DNA of 14,008 nt. Origin: DASVBJ01 sp036375895 (GTDB lineage Bacteria; Actinomycetota; Actinomycetes; JACCUZ01). The notes beneath the pieces were generated by a model. That model made no database searches and was not told the DNA's origin. It saw only the letters and a list, made by a program, of their open reading frames with translations. Of this stretch, positions 5,840 to 13,160 are shown piece after piece (positions within the stretch are counted from its first letter, which is position 1; every line of letters begins with the position of its first letter). The stretch is from contig DASVBJ010000032.1 in NCBI GenBank assembly GCA_036375895.1, positions 1 to 14,008 of the forward strand, in the 5' to 3' direction. Made by a program: the position numbers and the translations under genes.

Positions 5840-6160
5840 ATGGCGCACGAGGTCCCCGTCACCCAGGCCCGCTCCGAGCTGGCCGACCTGGTCAACCGGG
5901 TCGTCTACGGCGGTGAGCGGGTCGTCCTCACCCGGCACGGCCGGCCGGTGGCCGCCCTCGTCGCGGCCGCCGACCTCGAGCGACTCGAGGCGGCCGATCG
6001 GGGCGACGCCGCGGAGGTTGCGGAGCAGCTCTCGGCGAGCCGCCCGCTCTCGGCCGCGCCGCCGCCCCCTCCGTCGCGCTACGACGTCGCGGCCCAGCAC
6101 CGCCCGCCGGCAAGCCCCGGGTCCCCCTCGTCGCCCGGGCCCGTGAGTCCCGGGCGCTAG
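5840..6160 (+). CDS. Phd/YefM-family antitoxin-like DNA-binding protein, no adjacent toxin
   Basis: In this 106-aa protein, residues 1-60 match the Phd/YefM fold: VPVTQARSELADLVNRV (5-21), then GERVVLTRHGRPVAALV (25-41), the dimerising DNA-binding half. Typical antitoxins then carry an acidic or helical toxin-neutralising tail. Here the tail is a low-complexity Pro/Ser/Gly segment (about 70-106, with PPPPP and repeated SPG). No RelE, Doc or PIN gene is adjacent; the next gene, 10 bp downstream, is an alpha/beta hydrolase. It may therefore be a free-standing transcriptional regulator of the divergent MFS-RecQ gene and of itself through the three 9-bp repeats. The ATG at 5840 begins the recognisable family sequence. 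The plus-strand frame is also open far upstream, but that is antisense to MFS. Confidence 0.8.
   Translation: MAHEVPVTQARSELADLVNRVVYGGERVVLTRHGRPVAALVAAADLERLEAADRGDAAEVAEQLSASRPLSAAPPPPPSRYDVAAQHRPPASPGSPSSPGPVSPGR
6132..6156. repeat. 8-bp inverted repeat with CCCGGG cores over the hydrolase promoter
   Basis: CGCCCGGG (6132-6139) and CCCGGGCG (6149-6156) are perfect inverted copies 9 nt apart. A third CCCGGG lies at 6116-6121. The repeat sits in the last codons of the antitoxin gene and covers the -35/spacer region relative to the hydrolase start at 6171. It could be an operator or an RNA hairpin; there is no T-tract. Confidence 0.5.
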
Positions 6161-6163
6161 GTT
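6158..6163 (+). promoter_or_regulatory. putative leaderless -10 for the hydrolase; starts with the antitoxin stop codon
   Basis: TAGGTT matches TANNNT and ends 7 nt before the GTG at 6171. Its first three bases are the TAG stop of the antitoxin gene. The hydrolase start lacks a Shine-Dalgarno sequence, which fits leaderless initiation. Confidence 0.45.
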
Positions 6164-6170
6164 CGCCATC

Positions 6171-7046
6171 GTGGCCGAGGTGACCGAGCGCCTGCTGCGG
6201 GTGGGCGAGCTGACCATGAACGTCGCAGAGGCCGGCCCGGCCGACGGCCCGCCGGCGCTGCTGCTGCACGGCTTCCCCGACCGGTGGCAGCTGTGGCGCC
6301 ACCAGATCGCGGCGCTCTCCGCGGCCGGCCACCGGGTGGTCGCCCCCGACCTGCGCGGCTTCGGGGAGTCCGACCGGCCGGAGGCGGTGGAGGCCTACCG
6401 GATGCGGACGCTGGTGGGAGACGTCGTCGGGCTGCTCGACGTGCTCGGCATCGGCCGGTCGGCCGTCGTCGGTCACGACTGGGGGGCAGCCCTGGCGTGG
6501 ACCGTCGCGGCTGCCGTGCCGGGGAAGGTGTCGCACCTCGCGGTCGTGTCGGTCGGTCACCCGCTCGCCGGCGCGGCCGCGGGACTCCCTCAGCGGAGGC
6601 TCTCGTGGTACATGCTGTGGTTCCTCTTCCCGGGCGTCGCGGAGCAGGTGATGCCCGCCGACGACTGGGCGTTCTTCCGGCAGTGGGCCTGCGGCGGCGC
6701 GCCCGCCGGCGCCGACCCCGACGCCGACCGGCAGATCGCCGACCTGTCGAGGCCCGGAGCGCTGACCGCCGCGCTGAGCTGGTATCGCGCCAACGTCGAC
6801 CCGGCGCGCTTCGTCGCCGCGGGGTCACGCCGGGGGGACGTGCCGCTCGTCGGCTGCCCGACGATGGGTGTCTGGTCGACCGGGGACGCCTACCTCGGCG
6901 AGGAGCAGATGACCGGCTCGGAGCGCTTCGTCGCCGGGCCGTGGCGTTACGAGCGTCTCGAGGGCGTCGACCACTGGGTGCCGGTGCACGCCGCGGCGCG
7001 GCTGAGCGAGCTGCTCGTCGACTTCCTCAGAGACGCCGGTACATGA
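6171..7046 (+). CDS. alpha/beta hydrolase, epoxide-hydrolase-like
   Basis: The 291-aa product has the alpha/beta hydrolase layout: oxyanion-hole HGFP (33-36), APDLRGFGESDRP (58-70), and the nucleophile elbow VVGHDWGAA, with Asp103 in place of the esterase serine. Likely triad partners are Asp239 (WSTGDAYLG) and His268 (GVDHWVP). HGFP plus GHDWG is the signature of soluble epoxide hydrolases and haloalkane dehalogenases, and the cap region at about 150-215 fits the former better. It would be cytosolic, with no signal peptide. The GTG start follows a -10-like TAGGTT at leaderless spacing. The 3' end overlaps the convergent GNAT gene by 20 bp. The substrate is unknown. Confidence 0.85.
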   Translation: MAEVTERLLRVGELTMNVAEAGPADGPPALLLHGFPDRWQLWRHQIAALSAAGHRVVAPDLRGFGESDRPEAVEAYRMRTLVGDVVGLLDVLGIGRSAVVGHDWGAALAWTVAAAVPGKVSHLAVVSVGHPLAGAAAGLPQRRLSWYMLWFLFPGVAEQVMPADDWAFFRQWACGGAPAGADPDADRQIADLSRPGALTAALSWYRANVDPARFVAAGSRRGDVPLVGCPTMGVWSTGDAYLGEEQMTGSERFVAGPWRYERLEGVDHWVPVHAAARLSELLVDFLRDAGT

Positions 7047-7515
7047 TGTGCAGCCCGACGTAGCGGCCGCTCGGATGGTGAAAGCCCTCGGGCAGGGTGG
7101 CGAGCACCTCGAACCCGAGTGACCGCCACAGCGCGACCGCGCGGGTGTTCGTCTCGACGACCGCGTTGAACTGCATCGCGCGGTAGCCCTCGGCCCGGGC
7201 CAGGTCCAGGACGTGCTCGCCGAGCGCCCTCCCGACGCCGCGACCGGAGTATGCCGGGTCGACCATGAAGCTCGCGCTGGAGATGTGCGACGCCGGCCCC
7301 ATGTGATTGGGGTTCATCTTCGCCGACCCGAGGACCGTGCCGTCCTCGGCGACCGCGACGACGGTGCGGCCCGGCGGCTCGAGCATCCACATCGACCGGG
7401 CCTGCTCCTCGGTCACGTCCCGCGGCCAGGTGTACGTGTCACCGGCGGCAACGATGTCGCGGAGGAACGGCCAGATCGACGGCCAGTCAACCGCCTCCGC
7501 GTCCCTGATCAGCAC
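7027..7515 (-). CDS. GNAT-family N-acetyltransferase
   Basis: The 162-aa single-domain GNAT begins LIRDAEAVDWPSIWPFL. Motif A is SGRGVGRALGEHVLDLA (90-106), followed by FNAVVETNTRAVALWRSLGF (116-135), characteristic of small L-amino-acid or phosphinothricin-type N-acetyltransferases and YncA-like enzymes. The acceptor is not predictable. I chose GTG at 7515 because family homology starts immediately after it and CATCCT lies about 6 nt upstream; the ATG at 7551 would add 12 poorly conserved-looking residues. It lies 47 bp downstream of the acylase gene on the same strand and may share its transcript. Its 3' end overlaps the convergent hydrolase gene by 20 bp. Confidence 0.83.
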   Translation of the reverse strand: MLIRDAEAVDWPSIWPFLRDIVAAGDTYTWPRDVTEEQARSMWMLEPPGRTVVAVAEDGTVLGSAKMNPNHMGPASHISSASFMVDPAYSGRGVGRALGEHVLDLARAEGYRAMQFNAVVETNTRAVALWRSLGFEVLATLPEGFHHPSGRYVGLHIMYRRL

Positions 7516-7562
7516 GCGGACAGGATGGCCCGCCGGGCGTGCCGACGCCAAACGCTGCTCGG

Positions 7563-10403
7563 TCAGCGGGGCGTGACGATCGTGGTCGACTCGAACGTCT
7601 CCCTCAGGCCGGGCTCCCGCAGCAGCTGCCGGTAGGTGTCATTGGTCAGCCATCTGCCCAGCAGATCTGCGTAGTGCGGCGACCCCAGCACGCCGCTGAC
7701 GCCGCCGGGCAGGCTGGTCTGCGCGTAGGGCCGGCCGGGCCGCGCCTCCCCCACGAACCGGCGGACCGGGCCGCTGCCGAAGGTGAACTGGCTCGGCGCG
7801 ACCGCCCGCGGGCTGTGGCCGGCCGCGTCGACGGAGCCGTAACCGCCGTCGATGGACAGCCCCGGCAGGCCGGGCACCGACGGGGCGAAGCCGCCCGCCG
7901 GCGGGATGTTCCAGGGCCCGCCGAGCGGGTGCGTGAACACGTGCCGGTGCAGCTTGCCCCACTCGTAGTCGTTCTGGTCGGTCGAGCCGCCGAAGGCCGG
8001 GGCGAAGGTGGGCGACGCCATCAGGTCGAGCGCCGAGCGCAGGCTGCCCAGCAGCACCGCGTCGCGCGCGTCGTGCGGGTCTGCGACCCCGGGGGCCCGG
8101 AAGAAGCTCAGCCCCGACGCGCCCACCCCGTGGGTCTGGTCGAAGGTGTCGAGGAAGTGACGCAGCGAGGCCATGGCGGCGTCCTCGTCCGGCAGGAAGC
8201 CACCCAGCCCGACGGACCGCACGGTGCCGTCGATCGTCGCCGCCAGCACCTGGCCGCGCCACACCGCGTAGATCGCCGCGGCGACGCTGGACTCGACCTC
8301 GCGCGGGGTGGGCGCAAGCCGCTGCCCGTCGGCGTCCGACGCGTCGTACCCCGCCTCGATGCCCGTCGGCGTGGTGAAGTCCCAGCCACGCAGGCGCCCG
8401 ATCGCCTCGGCCACCCGCGGATCCGCGGCCAGCGCGGCCAGGGCGGGGTCGGCACCGGCGGCGGTCGCGTGGGCGTGGGCCGCCAGCAGGTAGGGAACCA
8501 GCGCCTCGGCGTCGATGAGCGTCACGTCGGCCTGCATCGCAGCCAGGTCGGCGGTCGTCAGCTTGCGCCCGCTGGAGATCGCAGCCCGGACCATCTCGGT
8601 GATCCGCGGCGCGCGCAACCCGTCGTAGCCAACGTTCAGGTAGTAGATCCCCCCGCCGGGGCGCAGCTGGTTGAGCGGGTCATTGTCGAACGTGGTGCCG
8701 ACCGGGTCGTTGTTGGCGTTGACGAAGAACCCCGACGGCGGGTCGACCACGTGTGGCATCTCCTGCGGCGGCAGGATCTCGTAGGGCAGCGCCTGGCCGG
8801 GGTACGTCGTGGTGCGCGGCAGCCACTCGTTGCCGCCCTGTCCGTTGCGGATGAGCCAGGGCGGCGAGCCGTTCACCTTGCCGGCCTGCAGGTCCTCTCG
8901 GAGCGGCATCTCCGCGCTGGTGAAGTAGGCGAGGTGACCGCGGTCGTCGGCGTACGCCCAGTTCTGCGAGCCGACGTCGAAGTACTGCAGCCCGGTGCGG
9001 AAGTCGCTGAGGTTCTTGGCGCCGTCCCAGAGCCGGAACGTGTCGACCTCGCGGGTCGGGCTGAACCCGGTGTACTGAACGCTCAGGGCGCTGCCGTCAC
9101 GGGTGGCCGTCGGCATGTCGATCGACACGATCGGGCCGTTGTTGCGCCGCGGCACGATCAGCGTGGCGGGCGGGATGTCCGGTCTGGGCGGCACGGGTAC
9201 GACGCCACCACCGAGGCTGTTGACGCGGTAGGTCTCCGGCACCGCGAGCACGTGCTCCTTGTTCCCGAGGTAGATGGTGCTCAGCCCGCTCGGCGACGTC
9301 GGGTCGGCGACGACCCTCTCCTGGTAGGTGTCGGTCACGTCCATCGGGTTGACCGTGGCACCCCACATGATGTGCTTGTTGTGCCCGACGATGACGAGCG
9401 GTGTCCCGGCGAAGGTGTTGCCTGCCACGTCGAGCGGCCCGGCCGTCAGGTGCACCGGGTAGAACGTCGACGGCAGCCCGAGGGACAGGTGCGGGTCGTT
9501 GGCGATCATCGGGTGGTGGCTGGCGCTCAGGGAGGCCGCGATCCCGAACTCGTTCGACCCGGCCGGCTCCCCGGCGTACAACCGCTGGGTGACGAGCGGG
9601 TGTGCGTGCTCGAGCTGCCGGCGCCACCGCTCGGCCAGTCGCAGGGTCTCCGCCCCGAGCCCCTTCCCTGACAGCGCCCCGGATGCTGGCGCCTCGGCCG
9701 AGGCGGCCACCTTGCCGGCCGTCGCGTCGGGCACGGTGGCGGCCTGCGCGAACGGGGCGGACCGGTTGGTGTCCTGCCGGAAGAGCGCGTCCCCGTCGAA
9801 CCCCAGCGCCTGGCCGGTGGCCGCGTAGTGCAGGTAGGCGATCGTCGGGTTGATGTCCAGGTCGAAGCTCAGCCCGAACGTGATGGCCTTCGCGACGGCC
9901 ACGGTGTCGAGCGGCGTCCAGGGCTCGAACGTGGTGAGCCTCAGCGCGGCGTACTCGGGGGTGAGCTGCGGGTGCGCCGCCACCCATGCGTTCACTCCGT
10001 CCGCGAAGGCCTGCAGGTCGCGACGGCTCTGCGCGGACAGGACGGGCAGGCTGCGCTCGGCGGCCCGCCGCAGACCGATGGTGCGTGCCTGCACGTCGCC
10101 GGGCAGCGCGGCGGCGCCGAGCAGCTCGGCGAGGGTCCCGCTGGGCTGCCTCCGGTTGACGTCCATCTGGAACAGCCGGTCCTCCGCCTGCACCCAGCCG
10201 GACAGGAACGCCAGGTCGTGCTCGTTCCCCGCGCTGATATGCGCGATGCCGTTTGCGTCGCGGGACACGCTGGCGGCCGCTGTGAGGCCCGGCAGTCTCA
10301 GCCGGTCGGGCGTGTGCTCGGCGGCGCTGGTGCCCCCGGCGGGCAGCATGCCCGCCGACACAGTGACGGCCACCGCGAGGACAAGAAGTCGGCGCATGCG
10401 CAT
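7563..10403 (-). CDS. secreted penicillin-acylase-family (S45) Ntn hydrolase
   Basis: The 946-aa precursor starts with a signal peptide: RMRR, a hydrophobic core LLVLAVAVTVSAGML, and likely cleavage near TSAA (25-28). The alpha chain follows, including GIAHISAGNEHDLAFLSGWV (52-71) and EDRLFQMDVNRR (74-85), typical of the family. Residues 281-284, AGSN, place the catalytic Ser283 at the expected autoproteolytic junction (codon near 9557), and HHPMIANDPHL downstream is the usual beta-chain start. Later motifs include GHNKHIMWG, NWAYADDRGHLAYF and FVNANNDPVG. Family members hydrolyse amide bonds of penicillins, acyl-homoserine lactones or related N-acyl compounds outside the cytoplasm; substrate not predictable. 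The ATG at 10403 has GGGAGG 5 nt upstream. It is divergent from the DUF427 gene. Confidence 0.92.
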   Translation of the reverse strand: MRMRRLLVLAVAVTVSAGMLPAGGTSAAEHTPDRLRLPGLTAAASVSRDANGIAHISAGNEHDLAFLSGWVQAEDRLFQMDVNRRQPSGTLAELLGAAALPGDVQARTIGLRRAAERSLPVLSAQSRRDLQAFADGVNAWVAAHPQLTPEYAALRLTTFEPWTPLDTVAVAKAITFGLSFDLDINPTIAYLHYAATGQALGFDGDALFRQDTNRSAPFAQAATVPDATAGKVAASAEAPASGALSGKGLGAETLRLAERWRRQLEHAHPLVTQRLYAGEPAGSNEFGIAASLSASHHPMIANDPHLSLGLPSTFYPVHLTAGPLDVAGNTFAGTPLVIVGHNKHIMWGATVNPMDVTDTYQERVVADPTSPSGLSTIYLGNKEHVLAVPETYRVNSLGGGVVPVPPRPDIPPATLIVPRRNNGPIVSIDMPTATRDGSALSVQYTGFSPTREVDTFRLWDGAKNLSDFRTGLQYFDVGSQNWAYADDRGHLAYFTSAEMPLREDLQAGKVNGSPPWLIRNGQGGNEWLPRTTTYPGQALPYEILPPQEMPHVVDPPSGFFVNANNDPVGTTFDNDPLNQLRPGGGIYYLNVGYDGLRAPRITEMVRAAISSGRKLTTADLAAMQADVTLIDAEALVPYLLAAHAHATAAGADPALAALAADPRVAEAIGRLRGWDFTTPTGIEAGYDASDADGQRLAPTPREVESSVAAAIYAVWRGQVLAATIDGTVRSVGLGGFLPDEDAAMASLRHFLDTFDQTHGVGASGLSFFRAPGVADPHDARDAVLLGSLRSALDLMASPTFAPAFGGSTDQNDYEWGKLHRHVFTHPLGGPWNIPPAGGFAPSVPGLPGLSIDGGYGSVDAAGHSPRAVAPSQFTFGSGPVRRFVGEARPGRPYAQTSLPGGVSGVLGSPHYADLLGRWLTNDTYRQLLREPGLRETFESTTIVTPR

Positions 10404-10503
10404 GCGAGCCTCCCGTGTACGCGCACCCCGAGGGCTCGAACGTAGCCCCGCCCTTGGCGGCCGACCAGGGCCGGAAGGCCGTGGGCCCGAGGCATGATGA
10501 GGC

Positions 10504-11211
10504 ATGAGTCTCACTGTTGGCACCGCGCCGTTCGGCCGGCAGCCCGCCGGTCAGTTCGACTTCTCACCGCCCGCCCACGTGGTCTACGTCGAGGCGTTCC
10601 CGCGCCGGGTCCGGGCGGTCCGTGGCCGCGAGACGGTCGTCGACTCCTCCCGGACGCTGCTCGTGCACGAGAGCGACCGGCTCCCTCACTACGCGTTTCC
10701 CGCCGAGGATGTGCGGCTGGGCGCCGCCCGGCCGGATCCGGCGGCGCCGGGCCACGTGTCGGTGCCGTGGGACGCCGTCGACGCCTGGTTCGAGGAGGAC
10801 GAGGAGGTGTTCGTCCACGTCCGCGACCCCTACCACCGCATCGACGTCGTCCCGACGTCGCGCCACGTCGTGGTGTCGCTCGACGGGGTGGTGCTGGCCG
10901 ACTCGACGTCGGTGCGCGGGCTGTACGAGACGGGGCTGCCCGTCCGGTGGTACTTCCCGGGCGAGGACGTGCGCACCGAACGTCTCACCCGCAGCGAGAC
11001 CGTGACGCACTGCGCCTACAAGGGGACACCTGTCCACTGGTCGGCCCGGCTGGGCGGGACGTTGCACGAGGACGTGGCCTGGTCCTACCAGGACGAGGTA
11101 CGCCGGGAGGCCGAGGCGGTGCGAGGACGCATCGCGTTCTACGACGAGCGGGTCGACGTCGACGTGGACGGCGTCCGCCAGGACCGGCCCAGGACGCCCT
11201 GGTCCCGCTGA
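10504..11211 (+). CDS. DUF427 protein with two tandem domains
   Basis: This 235-aa protein has two related DUF427 units. The first (about 35-95) reads RVRAVRGRETVVDSSRTLLV then HYAFPAEDVR. The second, better conserved (about 119-222), has VVVSLDGVVLADSTSVRGLY, WYFPGEDVRTERLTRSE, then HCAYKGTPVHWSAR and VAWSY. The matching FPAEDV and FPGEDV segments show the duplication directly. The function of DUF427 is not established as far as I know; its conserved Cys, Tyr, Lys and Glu suggest a pocket. The start ATG at 10504 follows CATGAT by 5 nt, a possible leaderless -10. It shares a 100-bp divergent upstream region with the acylase gene. Confidence 0.85.
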   Translation: MSLTVGTAPFGRQPAGQFDFSPPAHVVYVEAFPRRVRAVRGRETVVDSSRTLLVHESDRLPHYAFPAEDVRLGAARPDPAAPGHVSVPWDAVDAWFEEDEEVFVHVRDPYHRIDVVPTSRHVVVSLDGVVLADSTSVRGLYETGLPVRWYFPGEDVRTERLTRSETVTHCAYKGTPVHWSARLGGTLHEDVAWSYQDEVRREAEAVRGRIAFYDERVDVDVDGVRQDRPRTPWSR

Positions 11212-11273
11212 CCCGGCGCGCCCGCGCCGGTGGCGAGCGACGTGGCGCCACCTCGACGTGACAGGCTCCCGGC

Positions 11274-11636
11274 ATGGCGCTCTTCACCGTGGACGAGGCC
11301 CGGACGACCCTGGCTCAGCTCCGGCCTGTGCTCGACGAGCTGGTGGCGACGCGGGCCGACGCCGCCGAGCTGACCGCCTCGCTCGGCCCGGGCGGCACGC
11401 CGACCACGCTGGGTGGCCTGCCGGAGCTGAAGGCGGCCCAGGCCCGGCTCGACGAGCTGATGACGCAGGTGCAGCAGACCGGGGCAGAGCTCAAGGGGTT
11501 CGCTCCCCTGCTCGTCGACTTCCCCGCCGAGCGGGACGGCGTGCCGGTCCTGCTGTGCTGGCTGGAGGGCGACGCCGGGCTCACGTGGTACCACCGGGCC
11601 GACCTCGGGTTCGCCGGCCGCCGGCCGCTGCCCTGA
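11274..11636 (+). CDS. DUF2203 family protein
   Basis: The 120-aa protein has an N-terminal helical segment beginning LFTVDEARTTLAQLRPVLDEL, then GAELKGFAPLLVDFPAERDG (70-89), VPVLLCWLEGD (90-100), TWYHRADLGFAGRRPL (104-119). The LVDFP ... LCW ... WYH ... GFAGR series is what I recall for DUF2203, a small conserved protein of unknown function. The first half looks coiled-coil-like. The ATG at 11274 has no Shine-Dalgarno; CAGGCT ends 6 nt upstream and could be a leaderless -10. It lies 62 bp downstream of the DUF427 gene and 96 bp upstream of the SDR gene, probably as its own transcription unit. Confidence 0.8.
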   Translation: MALFTVDEARTTLAQLRPVLDELVATRADAAELTASLGPGGTPTTLGGLPELKAAQARLDELMTQVQQTGAELKGFAPLLVDFPAERDGVPVLLCWLEGDAGLTWYHRADLGFAGRRPLP

Positions 11637-11732
11637 CCCGGCGTACGCCCGTCGTGCCCGCGGCGTAGGCGCGGCGCGATCGGGTACGGGTGCGGCGAGA
11701 GCCCAAGGAGCCGACAACGGGGAGGTCGTCGC

Positions 11733-12734
11733 ATGTCGTCCCAGGTCGTCGTCGTGACCGGTGCGAGCGGCGGCATCGGCCGGGCCACCGCGCGGGAGTT
11801 CGCCGCCCGCGGCGCCGCAGTCGCCCTTCTGGCGCGCGGGAGCACCGGCCTGGAGGCCGCGGCCGAGGACGTACGCCGTGCCGGCGGCACCGCGCTGGTC
11901 GTGCCGACCGACGTCGCCGACCCCGACCAGGTGTTCGCGGCCGCCGACCGCGTCGAGGCCGAGCTCGGCGAGATCGACGTGTGGGTCAACGACGCCTTCA
12001 CCTCGGTCTTCGCGCCGTTCGACGAGATCAGCCCGGACGAGTTCCGCCGCGTCACCGAGGTCAGCTACCTCGGCTACGTCCACGGCACGATGGCCGCGCT
12101 GCGGGTGATGAAGCCGCGCGACCGCGGCACGATCGTGCAGGTCGGGTCGGCGCTGGCCTACCGGGGCATCCCACTGCAGACGGCCTACTGCGGCGCCAAG
12201 CACGCGATCCAGGGCTTCCACGAGTCGCTGCGCTGCGAGCTGCTGCACGAGCGCAGCAACGTGCACGTGACGATGGTGCAGATGCCCGCCGTCAACACGC
12301 CACAGTTCTCGTGGGTCCTCTCGCGGCTCCCGAGGCACCCGCAGCCGGTGCCGCCGATCTACCAGCCGGAGGTCGCCGCCCGGGCGGTCGTGCACGCGGC
12401 CGACCATCCGAGACGTCGGGAGTACTGGGTGGGGGCGACCACCGCGGCCACCCTCGTGGCGAACGCCGTCGCGCCCGGGCTGCTCGACCGTTACCTCGCC
12501 CGCACCGGGTTCAAGGCCCAGCAGACCGACCAGCCGCGCGACCCGGACGCGCCCGCCAACCTGCGCTCCCCCGCCGACGGCGCACAGGGCCAGGACTTCG
12601 GGGCCCACGGCGCTTTCGACGACCGGTCGCGCCCACGCAGCTACCAGCTCTGGGCCAGCCAGCATCACGGTCTCGTCGGCGCGGCCGTCGGGGCGGCCGC
12701 GGCCGCGGCTCTCGCATCCTGGCGGCGCCGCTGA
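11733..12734 (+). CDS. SDR-family oxidoreductase with hydrophobic C-terminal tail
   Basis: The 333-aa protein has a classical short-chain dehydrogenase core: cofactor motif TGASGGIG (9-16), then VNDAF (85-89) where most members have NNAG, and the active-site Ser139 (VGSALAY), Tyr152 and Lys156 (YCGAKHA). It would use NAD(P)H or NAD(P)+ on an unknown alcohol or ketone. Length exceeds the usual 250 aa. Residues about 255-310 are a polar linker, and the end (about 313-330, GLVGAAVGAAAAAALASW then RRR) could be a membrane anchor. The ATG has a strong GGGGAGG 7 nt upstream, unlike the leaderless-looking neighbours. The YCII gene starts 50 bp downstream. Confidence 0.9.
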   Translation: MSSQVVVVTGASGGIGRATAREFAARGAAVALLARGSTGLEAAAEDVRRAGGTALVVPTDVADPDQVFAAADRVEAELGEIDVWVNDAFTSVFAPFDEISPDEFRRVTEVSYLGYVHGTMAALRVMKPRDRGTIVQVGSALAYRGIPLQTAYCGAKHAIQGFHESLRCELLHERSNVHVTMVQMPAVNTPQFSWVLSRLPRHPQPVPPIYQPEVAARAVVHAADHPRRREYWVGATTAATLVANAVAPGLLDRYLARTGFKAQQTDQPRDPDAPANLRSPADGAQGQDFGAHGAFDDRSRPRSYQLWASQHHGLVGAAVGAAAAAALASWRRR

Positions 12735-12784
12735 CCGTCCCGGAGGCGTTGACGCGAGTCCGCCCCCAGCCGATGCTCGGCCCC

Positions 12785-13084
12785 ATGGCCGAGTGGATCT
12801 ACTTCATCCATCCGTCGCGCGAGCACTTCGCCGAGACGATGACCGACGAGGAGCTGGCAGTCTGGTCCTCGCACTTCGCCCGCCTGCAGCGGCTGCTGGC
12901 CGACGGCACCCTGATCCTGGCCGGTCCTACCCTCGGCCGGGTCAACACGGGCATCGCCGTGATCGAGGCACCCGACGAGGCCGCGGCGCGCCGGATCATG
13001 GAGGACGACCCGACGATCGCCGGCGGCTACGCGCAGGGTGAGCTGCGGCCGTTCCGGGTCTCGCTGCTGCGCGGGCGCGACTGA
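12785..13084 (+). CDS. YCII-domain protein
   Basis: The 99-aa protein has a single YCII (dimeric ferredoxin-like) fold: IYFIHPSREHFAETMTDEEL, then SSHFARLQRLLADGTLILAGP (28-48), GIAVIEAPDEAAARRIMEDDP (56-76) and GELRPFRVSLL (85-95). His30 and Asp75 correspond to the conserved His/Asp pair proposed as an active site in the family; the true reaction of most members is unknown. The start could be ATG at 12785 or 12773. I prefer 12785 because the conserved sequence starts there and GATGCT (12772-12777) ends 7 nt upstream as a possible leaderless -10. Confidence 0.83.
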   Translation: MAEWIYFIHPSREHFAETMTDEELAVWSSHFARLQRLLADGTLILAGPTLGRVNTGIAVIEAPDEAAARRIMEDDPTIAGGYAQGELRPFRVSLLRGRD

Positions 13085-13148
13085 CCCCACTGCGACCTGC
13101 ACCGGCGGAGGGCAACCGAGCGGGTGCGTGGCCTCGCTCGTCATCCGC

Positions 13149-13154
13149 GATCAT
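13149..13154 (+). promoter_or_regulatory. putative leaderless -10 for the HIT-family gene
   Basis: GATCAT ends 6 nt before the ATG at 13161 and resembles the TATCAT element in front of the antitoxin gene at the same spacing. There is no Shine-Dalgarno sequence at this start. Confidence 0.4.
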
Positions 13155-13160
13155 GTGCGG

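Noticed and set aside
5783..6217. Possible N-terminal extension of the MFS-RecQ gene by 145 codons
   Set aside because: It would be antisense to the Phd-like gene, crosses the AT-rich promoter repeats, and has no transporter-like sequence.
7539..9671. A 710-codon open frame on the plus strand
   Set aside because: It is antisense to the penicillin-acylase gene, has no domain, and is rich in Arg/Gly/His as expected for a GC-rich shadow frame.
10441..10490. GC-rich inverted repeats in the acylase/DUF427 divergent region as an operator
   Set aside because: Arms are only 4 bp with mismatches, as expected by chance in GGCC-rich DNA.
11690..12784. In-frame extension upstream of the YCII protein
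   Set aside because: It overlaps the SDR gene in another frame, and the YCII domain begins exactly at the ATG at 12785.
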